Source of the DNA: Tachypleus tridentatus
Lineage: Eukaryota; Arthropoda; Merostomata; Xiphosura; Limulidae
Assembly: GCF_004210375.1 (NCBI RefSeq)
Contig: NC_134833.1
Span: 23,564,063-23,628,062, forward strand
Direction: 5' to 3'
Length of the DNA: 64,000 nucleotides
The position numbers and the translations under genes were made by a program. The notes beneath the pieces were generated by a model. The model had not been told where the DNA came from and did no database searches. It worked only from the letters and a program-made list of their open reading frames with translations. Below are positions 1 to 11,932 of this stretch, in pieces (the stretch's first letter is position 1; each line of letters begins with the position of its first letter).

Positions 1-950
1 CTCCGAGAATCTCTGGAAATAGTTATTTTCATTTTAAAGGAAGAAATAATGACAAAACTCAATGATTATATTTAATAAACTACCTGTTTTTCAGGAGAAA
101 AGATGCACACACCCACACGTACTGATTTAGTCACAAAACAAAGAAGTGGAATTAAAGCTTTTCCCTCATTGGACATTTAAGACAGTTAATAATTTCATTA
201 CTTAGTGTCAAACAATGCATTTTGATCTTGTAAAATCCAGAAGCTAGCAATAACAAAAAAAAAGAGCAATTGTTAGCATGACTAGCTAAATCAATATCAA
301 CAAACTCTTGTTTATTATTGTCATTTCATAAGCCTCAAGTGTTTCAAATTAATTAAAAACACAAAAACAATCAAAATAATGGCATAAAAGCAGCAAAATT
401 TAAGTAAATCTATGGAAAGAGAAATTTTTTACTTTATTTCTTTATAAGTCTGTGCAAGAAATAAGTTCTGAATTGTTTTTTTAAAATATGAAAGGGGGTC
501 TTGTTCTAATCAAACCTATATAAAAGCCAGTGTGTGTCACATCACGTTTATTTATTCAGATAGAATAGTTTAATTACTGTCTGGCCATTACAAATTTAGT
601 GATGAAGGTGTAAATGGGAGTCATGGTTATATCACCATTTTAAATAGGTTCATAGAGGTTATACTTTTGTTGCTAACCAACACAACATAAAAATCCTTGT
701 AAAAAATGTAGTGTTCCGAACACCCACTGGTTTTTATATGTATTGCAAGTTTTCAATCTGATTTTTACCAATAATTAGTCTATGAATACAACACAAATTC
801 ATTTCATGAACATTGGCCAAGCCTGATTTGACAAAACTTATTTTAGTTAGCTGTGAAAGGTAATGTTAAGGTTTACCATTTAGTAAGGGTGGTAGTATTT
901 GTCCTGTCTTTTTTAGAGGACCTATATACCAGTACTTAAAATAAGCAACA

Positions 951-1163
951 GGGTCATTCCATGTCAACTCACTTAGGGCTTCCCAGTTCATGTCATAGGT
1001 TTTCAAGTAACAACTTCATTTTGATTTATTCAGCCAGCTATGCAAAATCCTAAAGCTGTACTGTGTGGCTAAAACAATCAAAATGAAGCTTTTGCTTAAA
1101 TGTTTTCAAAGAAACCCAAGACATGAACTGGGAAGCCCTGAGTGAGTTGGTATGGAATGACCC
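951..1163. mobile_element. Foldback miniature element with GGGTCATTCCAT ends
   Basis: Arms of about 45 bp face each other: GGGTCATTCCATGTCAACTC at the left and its near-complement at the right, both containing GGGCTTCCCAGTTCATGTC. No coding capacity. A terminal repeat like it bounds the larger element at 4174-5237. DNA-transposon family not assigned. Confidence 0.75.
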
Positions 1164-1167
1164 ATTA

Positions 1168-1687
1168 CCGTGTTTCTCCGATAATAAGACCTACCCATAA
1201 AATAAGACCTAGTGTGATTTTTGGGGATAGTTTTAATATAAGCCCTACCCTTAAAATAAGCCCTAGTTAAGAGTGGCAGGAAGAGGAAAGAAATAAAAAA
1301 AAAATTAATTTATTAATTAGTTTAATTAGTTTGTTTAAGTATTAATCAGTTAGTTTAATAGTTTAATGCTCATGCTCAACATGAGAGAGTAGGTGCAAAA
1401 ATTCTACAAGAAATTGAGTTAAATGAAAACTCAGCAGGAATTTTAAAAACAGATGATTTGCAAGACATTCCAGAGGATGATGATATGATTGTTTTTGAAT
1501 AAATTCCTGTTAATGAGTTTCTGAATGTTTTTCGTAATTTCTATTTATTTAGAGGTCTTATAATTTTTACTTTGTAACTTCATTTTTTTAATATATCAAA
1601 ATAAGACATCCCCCAAAAATAAGCCCTAGTGTCATATTTTGGAGTGAAAATTAATATAAGCCCTGTCTTATTGTTGGAGAAACACGG
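1168..1687 (+). mobile_element. TA-flanked deletion derivative of a DNA transposon
   Basis: Ends CCGTGTTTCTCC and GGAGAAACACGG are inverted repeats flanked by TA on both sides (1166-1167, 1688-1689). Sub-terminal repeats of the type ATAAGACCTA and AATAAGCCCTAG follow. Inside, 1369-1502 holds an open C-terminal coding tail (RVGAKILQEIELNENSAGIL ... PEDDDMIVFE, stop TAA), apparently the end of the parental transposase. Confidence 0.75.
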
Positions 1688-2159
1688 TAGCTAGTTGACA
1701 AAATTACAGCGAGTTCAAGAGTTAGTCAGTGACCATCAAGGGGAATTGGTATTTTTTTGCCACTTGGTCATCCAGGCATGGTTTCAAATATTCACATTAA
1801 ACATAAACAATGGTCAAAGATATATATAAAAGAAGCTGGCTCAACACTCATTTGTTGCAAACACAGATTAACATTTGAGAGCATGGTAAGCTAGGCCTGC
1901 AATGGCCTTAGTCTATCAGATAAGAAAGAAAAAGATTGGCTTGAGACATTTGAGTTTTCACAAATATGCCACAAAGAATAAGTACAGCAGTATAATACAT
2001 TTTTTTCAATTGTAGGCTTACTTCTCATAACTTAGCACAAGTCTAGCTTAGTTCATTTCCTTGTTTTTGACATAATTGATTTTCTATTTATTTAAGTTCA
2101 AAATTTATTTGCTAATTCTATTTATCCTCATGCACACAGTCTGGTCAACTATTTGTTTG

Positions 2160-2407
2160 TTTGAATTTCATGCAAAGCTACACAAGAGCTATCTGCAATA
2201 GCCATCCCTAATTTATCAGTATAAGCTTAGAGGGAGGCAACTAGGCATCATCACCCACTGCAAACTCTTGGCCTATTCTTTTACCAATGAATAGTGGGAC
2301 TGACCATCACATTATAACACCCCCAAGTTTGGTGTGACAGGGATTCAAACCCGTGACCCTCAGGTTACGACTCATGTGCATTAACCACCTGGCCATGCCA
2401 GGCCCGG
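2160..2407 (-). mobile_element. SINE family A, reverse, full length, worn
   Basis: Tail AATTTCATGCAAAGCTACAC, body AGTGGGACTGACC, head with GGGATTCAAACCCGTGACCC and TGGCCATGCCAGGCCC. Confidence 0.9.
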
Positions 2408-2768
2408 TTGGGTCAAACCTTTTATATTCACCTTAACAATTTATTAAACAACTTTGTCATCACTTTTGGTTAATACGCTTGATATCAAGACATACTACAT
2501 AATCCAAGTTTTATATTAGCCAAGTTTTAATTTCTTAATTTCAAAGTATTTAAATACATTATAGATCTTCACCTACATGTGTCAAATGAATTCACAGTAA
2601 TTTCCAGATAATGATGGAGTAAATATCATACCCTAACCCAAAACCCCAAACAAAACAATAGTGTCTTCACACATTGTCTAAGACAAGGTCTGGTTCCTCA
2701 ATCCTATAAAGCTATTTCACACAAGTTCTGTCAACAGAGATGGCCAATAAAGGCTCAACAAATCTTAC

Positions 2769-3026
2769 CTGCTGTTGTAAAGTGACTAAACTGTGGTTAA
2801 TGCATGAACATTAATGCTTCTGCTATTTTCTTCAAGATGAACACAGTCCAACCATCTCATAAGCTCCACATCTTTGTAGCCAAACACTACTGAGATATGA
2901 ATTCTTCTAGCAATTAAGCATAGTCTTTTGTAGATATTAACAAACCAAGCCCTTTCTTGGTTCTCCCTTAAACATCTGAAAGTATAACACCCTTCCAGCC
3001 CAAATTCAGTCTCATTGACTTGCAAA
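2769..3026 (-). other. Orphan open frame bounded by splice-like sites
   Basis: On the minus strand a TTTGACATCCAG acceptor-like site precedes 3026 and AGCAG|GTAAGA follows 2769. Between them one frame is open for 79 codons (CYTFRCLRENQERAWF, DVELMRWLDCVHLEE) before a TAG at 2788-2786, just short of the donor. It does not match the next expected ZnT segment. It may be a terminal or noncoding exon of the ZnT transcript, a decayed exon of something else, or chance. No family recognised. Confidence 0.25.
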
Positions 3027-3651
3027 CTGGATGTCAAATAAAGGAAGTCAAAAAGGTAAAACAAAACTAACAGTAAAGTTGTATTTTATTGCACACTGAA
3101 TTTAATAGGCATTAGTGTCTAGGTTTGGCATTACTATTTCAAGTGATGTTTTGTGTATAAAATATGAATTACATGTATTTATCTTGCTAAGAGATAATTC
3201 AACATTTTCTAAAGAGTCCATCATTCCCTTTTCTTCATGTCTCCATTACAAAAACAGTTTTTTTCCCACCCAGAAATATACAAAATTTAGTTAAAACATA
3301 TTCAAGGTACTTTTCACATTATAGTCAGGATTCTAGAAATTTCATAATTTTGTTTGACAGTGGCACAATCACATTAAAACCAAAGAAAAATAATAAAATG
3401 AAAGATCAAACAACACTTTTGTTACCAATTTTAAGAAGCATGAAATGGAAATTATCCCCCCCTCCCTTTCTAGCATAACATTTGCATGCTTGTGAAAATG
3501 TTGTACTATCACTAAAGACAGAACATGGAAGTTTAAAATGCATTTCATACACACATATAAACATCTACTTTGCACACAAACAACTATCAGTATGACACAA
3601 ACAATTCAGACCTAACAACTGAGAAATAAATATGAAAACTAATACACTTGC

Positions 3652-3798
3652 CTGCTCTGTAGTAACCAAATGACATTCGTTTAGTTGGATGTTTCTGTCC
3701 TACCCAGAGGGCAAAGAGACTGATCGAGAAGCTAGCAAGATCACTTAGTAAATGTGCTGCGTCTGTCATGATGGCTAAGCTGTTGGCAAAATATCCAC
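3652..3798 (-). CDS. ZnT-like exon 3 (second helix with zinc-site HxxxD)
   Basis: Acceptor TTGCAG|GTGG at 3798. The 147-nt exon encodes [19 protein letters not shown], an amphipathic stretch and [18 protein letters not shown]. His and Asp of AHLLSD are the conserved zinc ligands. It ends GCAG|GCAAGT at 3652, a GC-AG type donor; the split codon would complete the Glu of the usual RAE motif in the next exon, which lies beyond what I can find in the window. The ATG within it is internal, not a start. Confidence 0.92.
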
Positions 3799-6700
3799 CT
3801 GCAAGAATTAGATAATAAAGGAAACTATAGTGTATTTACTATTAGTGATGTAACAAATATGAAACCAATAAAAAAATGACTCTTTTTATGACTAATAAAG
3901 TTATGTAAGTAGCCTTGAAACAACAAGCTATTACCATGATTTATTCAATGACAGTAAAACAGGTGATCTAAATTTAAACAAATCCTTATATTCATGCCAG
4001 AGGAATTATGAAACAGATACTGAGGTCATAAATAAATGTATTAAATTGGCAAAATTCCCTTATGCAAGATTTAACAGTAAAATAAGCACAGCAAAGTAAC
4101 ATAAAAGCACAATGGATTAAACTGATCATGGTTATAATTTCAAAATACCATCAAATATAGTTTTTTTCACACTGGGTAATTTAATGTCAAATCATCTAGA
4201 TCTTGGAAAATATTCCAGGTGACACCTCAGAATGCCTTGAAAACATTCACATGTGCTCCTCTACACATATAATGAAAAATTTCCAAAGATTAGATCAATA
4301 TCTCTAATAGTTTCTGATTTACAGCCCTGTAAAATGTATTTTTTTTTTGGCGAATTCATTTTCGGGCAATTTTGGCTGCTTAAAGCTGCAAGAGTAATGG
4401 TGGTAGAAGGCTAAAATTTGCTACACTGACTGAATTAATCTCACAGAATTCAAAAACGGTCTCAAACCAAGTTTATCTATTTTACGATTTTGATAGTGAG
4501 GCTGTAAAATCACTTGAAAACCCAAAATCGTAAAAAAACATTGGTTTATTTAATCAGCCATAGCTCTGAGACTTAATACGATACAAAGCTGAATTTTGTT
4601 TTCAAATTTCCTATAACATGTCAGTTGATAAATCAGCAATTGTTGTAATTAAAAGCCTATTAGATCTCCTGTAAAAAAAATTTAGTTGCATGCAACTTTT
4701 TATGATTTACCTAAAAATAGCCCTACTTCAGGCCACAGTTTGGCCATGTCACCAGTTATTCAGCCTTTTCAGATTTTTACCATATATTCTTACATCTCTG
4801 AATATGATCTACAAAAAAAAATCAGGATGGTGTCCAACCTACTTTTTGAGTTATAATTTTTTAATGTATCCTCTGACCATATGTTTTTTCACTTAAAAAA
4901 ACTTCAATTCAGGTGTGTTACTATATGCAAATATATCCATACAATTTTGATAAATACCTGTCAGAATATTATGAATCCCACTGAAATATTCTAACCAGCC
5001 TTTCGCAATATTAAATAATGAAGTTGTAAGAAACAAGAAAGAATTAATTCATTTCTGAACATGTTTATTGGCATAACTGGTTAGATCCCATGGCAATGCA
5101 AATATATTGTGTGTGCATTACAGTTATGCAGATATGGCTGAGTGAAAGGTATATAGGTAGATGAGCTCATGAATTTTTTCAAAGCATTCTGTAGGGGTCA
5201 CCTGCAGCCCCCTGGATAATTTGACATGGAATGACCCCACTACAGTTGTTGTTTTGTTCTGCAAAACAATAACAGCTCAACTCAAACCTTAATGAGTGTC
5301 TTGGGTAAATTTAAAGTGCATTAAGAGGACAAATATTATGTTACCTTCAATAGAGCTGGCCACTTAATTTGATGAATCAATTGCATATGAGCTACAAGCT
5401 GATAAAACCCACCAGTAACATTTGGACTAATCATTTACAAATTAACAGTGACATTATAATAGCCTTATGACTTAAAGGGCAAATAAGTTTGGTAGCTCAA
5501 AACTTGGTAGCGAGCCCCAGCTGGTTGTTTTCTCCATCTCTGGTCAGCATACTGCTTAACTAGTAACTGTGCCAGAGAAATATGTTCTGCTTCAGATACA
5601 TACCAAGTGAACTTAGATACAACACAATCACTAGTAATACTGCTGTTGAAGCAATGCCATACATGCTATATGCATTCTGCTTGTACACAATTTAGAAAGG
5701 TAAGAGTGTGGTCTAGTGGCTGTTCATTAAAAATCAGCCACTGTATTTCCTATAGTTCATGTTTACCTTGTTTGGACTAAGCACTTAGTGTAACTTTAAC
5801 TTAATATATTGCTTACTTATTACATTCAAATGAATGTAACCAAGGCATGCAAACAATGAAGAGAAGGGCATGAAATGGAATAATACCTCTCCTTAACCAT
5901 GGATGTTTTGCATTTGTCCAAAACTTTTATAAGTATACTAGGAAAAAACATCTAGAGAGTTGAATATTGGTCTCTAATCACGGATGTTTTTGAACAATTA
6001 AAATATGATTATTTTTGTTATTCACTCAGTAAATATTATACATAGAGAACATTTATAGCTTTCACTCTTTCAACCATGAGTTGTCTGTTTGATGCACATA
6101 TTCAACTTACATGGGTAAATAGTAATAATAGCATACTGATTTCCTGTTTTGCATGGTTCTGATAAAGCTACACGGAAACCTCAGTTCTGCTTTACTATCA
6201 GTAAGTTATCATGTGTTATGATAACAATAAAAAAAAATTCCTGCCGTTTCCTTATGAAAACATAGAGGTTTTCTACGAATAATTATAACAAAAATATCTT
6301 CTCATTACTTATCTTACATACTTGAGATTAAGTAACACACAACCCTTATTCCAGAACTTCTACATACTATTATAATTAATATTTTCCATGTGATGTATGA
6401 AAAGTAGGATTTAAATATTTAACCCTACACTGTTTTCATTATCTTCAAATCCTACTCCAATCAATAACAGCCTGATATCAGGGTACATAAAGCATTATCC
6501 TTTAGTCTTCTGTGTTATTGTAGAGTTACACCAACTTTAGTACTTTTGACAAAGTAATGCTTTAAACAAATGATTTATTTTACATTAATTAATACTGCTC
6601 TTATAATCTCTTTTTTTTTAAAACAGTTTTACCAACGTAAATAAGAAGACTTTGTTTGGATATAAAGAAATGAAGACGACAACTGCTAAGCACTACGTAC

Positions 6701-9700
6701 TGATATGATAACAGCATAGCATCAACATGTTATATAACTGTACAAACTGAACAAATTAATACAAGTTAACTACCGTATTTGCAAATTCAATTTAAATATT
6801 TATAAGTAGTTCAGAAGAACCTAAATAATTTTTTACAATGGTCATTAAGAACAAAAGTTATCTATGCTTAACTAAAAATCTGGATACTTGTGGTTTTTTA
6901 AAATTTAATATTATTTTATTAAAATGAAGTGCATGCTTCAACAAGGCTGTTCACTCAAATGAAGTCTGAACTCCATTCCAAGCTAGGAATTTTTCAATTC
7001 ATCAGGATTATAGTTCACCCAATGATCATGAGATACTTGAATAATTGAGTGTATCGCATTTTAAAGTTTTAAAACTGATACTGTAGCTGGCAAACATTGA
7101 TCACGATTTTCTTTCAGTGTTAACATCTGTAACACAAATTCAGTTTCTCTCATTACTTCACAAACACAGGTAATCACGAGGAAGAACTGTCTGAAATGGA
7201 TTTTAACAGGTAATTTTCACATATTTTCCATGGATTACACTTCTCTAGCAAAATGAAGTTCGAAGACGGCACAATATAAACTCAGGCTGAATTTAATGTG
7301 CAAGGAGTACCAAAAACACAACTAAGCACATTCAAACATTTATTCAGAAAAATGGCAAGATTAATTAATTTTATCTCAAACAAAGCAGGTGTAAGAAAAT
7401 GCACCAAGACTCCACAATAAGTTTTAATTAAAATTCTTTTAGGTCAGGCAAATGTTCAAACAGACTTACCTAGAAATTCAACGAGCATGAAACAAAAACA
7501 CAGACAACTGCTGAACATCAACTGACGTTTGGCTTTATTTACTTTTTCTTTTGATGGTTGAAATACATGGCAGTGATCTGAGCCTTCACCATTAAATTCT
7601 ACAACACCCTGGAAAACATGACAAAAATGTCTTTACTTCCAAATGAGCTTGTGCTAGTATATAGAAAATAAAATACTGAATTGTATGTAATAATCTTAAG
7701 TATTTCTTTTAACATGCAACATTTCTTTCTAACTTATTTTTCAAAAAGTAAAACCAACTGTAATTGCAAACATGAATATTCAAGTAAGGTAAAAATCTAA
7801 GTGTCATGTTATAATGGATTAAACTCAATTATAGTTTACTGTATTGTATATATGTTTTATACATACCATATGGACCTGCTACTTTTATTATAACTCTTAC
7901 TACAGGTGTTCCTAGAATTTGGATGAATTTGTAAGTCATAATTCATTAACAGTAAACTGTTTTTGACCTAGTTAGACAAACTAGTCTCATTTCTGTTTCA
8001 CTTACAACTAACGTGACACATGATGGATAAGAAATATGTAAAATGCTATTTTTTAATTGTCTACAGTTTGAAATCCATAATGGCCTAAGTAAAAATGATA
8101 ACAAAAAACATATTTTAGCATGATTTTTATTACTCACATTAAGCCTAATGGAGGAACACATGAAATTTAAAAGATGAATGTGTTTATAAAACTAAGGCTG
8201 CATCTTAGAAACTTAGATGGAAAAAGCAAAACAAACTATTTTTCTCATGATGTTGATTAAAATGTTACATTCTCCAACTGAATTGGTTTGTGGATAGTCA
8301 AACCAACCCAAAACAGTATGTTATTGTTACTCATGAAAAGTTAGAAGGAACACTGACATAAAAATTGAAATCTTTCAGATAAATCAAGGTATCAACAAGC
8401 AAAGACAAACAAAATCGGTGCAAAGGACATTTTCAGTTGCACAGTAAACAAAAGTCAAGTCTTCAAAGAAACTACAACCAACTTAAATCAAATAATTAAA
8501 TACCAGACTACTGTAAACTCTCTGTAGATTACAAAACTTTCAGATCTATTGCATCAGTCTACAGTTATGTTATAAACACCATTCGGAGAGGTTTTGACAG
8601 CATTCTAATGACATAATTTCAAAGTACTACTACATTTTAAGTCTAAAAATGTTTTACAATGTTTACAATAAAATATTCAAGATGTGCACAAACATCATTA
8701 CTTCCAGTATGGATGTTGTTTATTGTTACTCTCTTATTTGCACAAACAAAGGTTTTAAAATAATTGTAGATCTAGTTCATGGTTTCCTGAATAAATTTAA
8801 TTAATGTTTCTAAATTCAATAATGAATGTGTTCAATCTTTAAGTTCTACAATATTTATCTACACGTCATGGGGAGGAAGTGGAAACAGGAAGTACAATGT
8901 AACAGCTGTCATTTTGTAATCGTATTCAGGCACTACTTTATAGATAAAATTCTTCTTTCCCAATTGAAAAAAATAAATATTGCTCCTGACTGTTATTTAT
9001 TGTTATTATAAGTTGAAAACTTGAAGTACAGTTTTTTCAATACTATTAACTGATACTGAGTTTACTTTAAAGGCATCAATGAGATATGGTTTTGTGACAC
9101 ATCTCCAATCATTCTTAATCACAACTCACAGAACTATGATACCACAGAATTATCAGAAACATTAGATAACTAAATATTGATTCTATCAAAAACAGTACAG
9201 AGAATAAATTCTGAGCCTGACAAATCTCAGGTCTCTTTTTCTGAATTAAAAAAAATTATAACAGTTTATAGTTACTATCTCTACCATATATGACAGACAA
9301 GTTTCAAATACACTTACGTTTGCACTCAGTCCAACACACTGTTCATATGATTGACTCACTTAAGGCTACCCAACAATACTTATATAACTTCTCTTGGGGA
9401 ACTATAGAACTTACAACTATGCTTTGCAAGTATTAGGAGGTTACAAACAGTTTAGATTCTTTTACCATAACTTGAACCTCCTTATTTACATATTTTGCAT
9501 CTGGCTTAAGAAGCTCGACCCAGATACAGCCATTTGGAAGAATATTCTTTGGAAGTATATCTTCACGTGAGTTTAGAATATCCTCTAGTTTTGGTTGAAT
9601 GTCTGGGTCAATATTTCATCAGGGTTAATGACTCAAAGGACCATTAGCACATCAGCTCTTCATTCCCTGTATTCCAACAATAACTTTCATTCCATTCTTG

Positions 9701-11932
9701 TACGTTATTAATTCTATGTAAGATATTAATTTCATGAAAATTTCTAAATACATTTATTTTTCTCCACAATAGGATTCCATACTAAAAATCAGTGCTTAAA
9801 GACATGTTCATTTAGGACTTCTTATGAATAAAAATAACCTCTTTAGTGGAGACACTTGAATAAGACAATTTGGAATTAGACTTACTAAAAACTCTTAGCT
9901 ACGTGATTTAAAAACCTTGGAGAATTATCAAAAGTAATCCTACTGTTTTCCTACTCAGGTGATTTGGTTTCTTTTATATTTCAAGTAAAGCTACATCAGA
10001 GCTACCCGAGCTAGCCAAAATCAATTTTGTAGTGAAAGACTAGAAGGAAGGCAGTTACTCACTACCACGCACTGTAACTCTTGGGTTACTCTTTTTACCA
10101 ATGAACAGTGGGATTGACCATAACTTTATTAACCCTCCACAAGAGAAACCATGAGCATGTTTGGTGGGATGGGGATTCAAACTCTCGATACGCAAGTCAA
10201 ACACTCTAACACCTGATCGTGACAGTCTACTCAGAAGAAACTAAAGTCAAATATGGAGACAAGTATCCTTTTATATTTGAAAGAAATTCATTACAAGCAT
10301 GTGAAAGTGAAAACAAAACATCATTACAATTCCAAGCTATCCCTAGGCTCAGACAAAATAATACAACCTAAATATAAACCATTACTGTTAGAAGAAGAAT
10401 AAGTGTCAATGGTTTTTAAATTTGACTGAAAATCATCCAAAAGTCACCTTAACATTAGTAAAAGGGTCAAATTACACAAAACTTACTGAAAAAAAAATTT
10501 GAACAAAGGTAAGAACTTACAAATGAAAAGAACTTGGAAACATAAAAAGTAGCTGTGAAGATACAACCCACAACTTTAAATAACCTCACAACAACAAGTC
10601 TTTCGGATAATGCATGACTACTGTTGAAGCAACAACTGATCTGCAGCTTCTGATGTCCAGTTCACAATTTTAGACTTTCACAAAAGCCCAATGAATTCAT
10701 CCAATGTGAGAAATTAAGCAGTTTAATGCTTTTAAATAAAGTATAGCAAATTATGTGTTTTAGGGCTATTATCTAATGTCAGTTTCATTAACAGTACCAG
10801 TTATAGTTCTGAACATACATTTGAATGTTTTATTAATTTTTAATTTGTCATTATTAGGATTATTTACACATTTAGAAATTACCTAAATCTCTTAACCTTT
10901 TAATGCAAACATTATGAAAAAAAATGTTTTCATTGAATTCCTAAGTTGGTCTATACTGCACAATAAATGTTTTTGTGAAACCAAATGTGTTTTGTTAAGT
11001 TATAAATACATATTCTGTCTAAAAGTAACACAGTTCAACTGAGGAACCACCAAGAAAATTAAATGGTATATTTAGATTGCTATCTGGATGTAAGAGTATT
11101 CAACTATTTAACTTTTAATGTAAGTTGTATGTGTATTAAGTAAAAACAGATAGTTATCTGTAGGTTACAATGTACATTAAAGGGTTAAACTTACAAGATT
11201 TTACTGGGATTATGGCCAAGAGCATAAAAGCAAGATTTCTTTGATCAGAATTTAATTACAACCACTGATTTTCTAACTAAAAGTTAATGAGAAATTTACT
11301 GATCTTATTTTTAATTTTATGGTTTTTCTCATAATATGTTCATTTTATTATCATTATTATAACTGTGCTCATTAATTATTCAATAGCTTTTGATTTTCAT
11401 TAGCATAGTGTAAAGCAACTTCAGTGACTTTATATGCTTATGATTTTGCTCTAAAATTTAAATATGATAATACTAATAGTACTAGCATTTAATCATGATT
11501 TAGTGATTTAGCAGATTACTTACTAGTAATGGTTCATCATCATCCAAAAGATGGTCTTCTATTAAATATCCGTTTGAATATCCATTTTCAATAAATTTGT
11601 CTTGTGAGACGGAATATCTTGTATCTCGCTTCCCACGAGCATTATGTCGCGGTCCGTTCGCGTTCGAACTTCTACAAACGTTAGGCCTAATATTATTATT
11701 AAATAATATTAGGATCCAAATCTTCTTCATCCTCCATAAAGTAAAGTCTAGTGTTTTCTAGAGTAAATAATTCTTCTTCATGACTTATATTTCGATCTAC
11801 ACTACAAAAGCTTTTATAAACTGGACTATTTGGTGTCACAAATTCTCTTAGACTTTCAGTTAAACCTGCCGAAGAACACGAATGGACACATTTATTAACG
11901 CCCTCCCAACGTGAGCTTAAAGATCTATCCAT
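3652..11932 (-). CDS. SLC30A: Zinc transporter, SLC30/ZnT2-3-8-like (first three coding exons; gene continues off the left edge)
   Basis: Cation diffusion facilitator family; these proteins exchange Zn2+ for H+ out of the cytosol into vesicles or across the plasma membrane. Exons at 11524-11932, 7470-7608 and 3652-3798 join in phase (0, 1, 1). Seen: an acidic hydrophilic N-terminus; an HCH motif followed by KAKRQL and a hydrophobic first helix ending in EFLGG; then the hallmark second helix with [14 protein letters not shown], whose His and Asp (HxxxD) are half of the intramembrane zinc site, and a short loop ending FGYYRA. HCH before helix 1 is typical of ZnT2, 3 and 8. Helices 3-6, the His-rich loop and the C-terminal domain are not in the window. 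Odd points: a frame change inside exon 1 and a GC donor after exon 3. Membership of the family is firm; the exact paralogue is not. Confidence 0.88.
3799..7469 (-). other. ZnT-like intron 2
   Basis: 3.67 kb of AT-rich DNA. A foldback element fills 4174-5237; nothing else recognised. Confidence 0.75.
4174..5237. mobile_element. 1.06-kb foldback element related to the GGGTCATT type
   Basis: The right end, read inverted (TGGGGTCATTCCATGTCAAA), matches the left end over about 90 bp with mismatches; both arms contain CAGGTGAC, AGAATGC and TTGAAAA in the same order. The interior is AT-rich and non-coding. Right terminus shares GGGTCATTCCATGTCAA with the element at 951-1163. Confidence 0.65.
7470..7608 (-). 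CDS. ZnT-like exon 2 (HCH motif and first membrane helix)
   Basis: Acceptor TTTTCCAG ahead of 7608 and donor G|GTAAGT after 7470. The 139-nt exon reads [16 protein letters not shown], then a Lys-rich linker ending KAKRQL, then the hydrophobic, cysteine-rich helix 1 ending MLVEFL(G). Phase 0 in, phase 1 out. The match to ZnT N-terminal exons is in order and spacing. Confidence 0.85.
9433..9615 (-). pseudogene. Decayed coding fragment of unknown origin
   Basis: In intron 1 of the ZnT-like gene. A 60-codon frame without ATG reads like genuine protein ([36 protein letters not shown]) and ends in TAA. Just upstream (9616-9700) protein-like text continues in other frames ([20 protein letters not shown]) broken by stops and shifts. 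This is the pattern of a processed or transposon-derived pseudogene. I do not recognise the parent. Confidence 0.35.
9963..10228 (-). mobile_element. SINE family A, reverse, old copy
   Basis: Body landmarks AGTGGGATTGACC and GAGCATGTTTGGTGGGA, head GGGGATTCAAAC; many substitutions. Confidence 0.82.
11524..11932 (-). CDS. ZnT-like exon 1 (start codon to first donor), with an internal frame break
   Basis: The likely start is the ATG at 11932-11930 (MDRSLSSRW); another in-frame ATG lies 12 codons upstream at 11968. This frame runs to a TAA at 11701-11699. A second frame, offset by +1, is open from 11730 to the donor CTA|GTAAGT at 11524/11523 and carries the acidic stretch [12 protein letters not shown], which joins exon 2 in phase 0. 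Both halves look like protein, so I read one exon interrupted by a one-base shift near 11686-11713. An alternative is that the upstream frame is an untranslated-leader ORF and translation begins at the ATG at 11730. I see no plausible mini-intron. Confidence 0.62.
11686..11713. repeat. Perfect 12-bp inverted repeat in ZnT exon 1
   Basis: CCTAATATTATT, four-base loop, AATAATATTAGG. It contains the stop of the upstream frame and coincides with the frame change. Confidence 0.9.

Larger units (their letters stand above)
1..2768. other. Non-coding stretch left of the ZnT exons (probable intron 3)
   Basis: AT-rich, with no ZnT exon that I can find. It holds two adjoining transposon relics (951-1163 and 1168-1687) and one reverse family A SINE. 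The remaining ZnT exons are probably further left. Confidence 0.6.
7609..11523 (-). other. ZnT-like intron 1
   Basis: 3.9 kb. Contains a decayed coding fragment (9433-9615) and one old reverse family A SINE (9963-10228); otherwise AT-rich unique sequence. Confidence 0.7.

Noticed and set aside
11523-11720. A mini-intron explaining the frame change in ZnT exon 1
   Set aside because: No GT...AG pair of workable size skips the stop and restores the frame.
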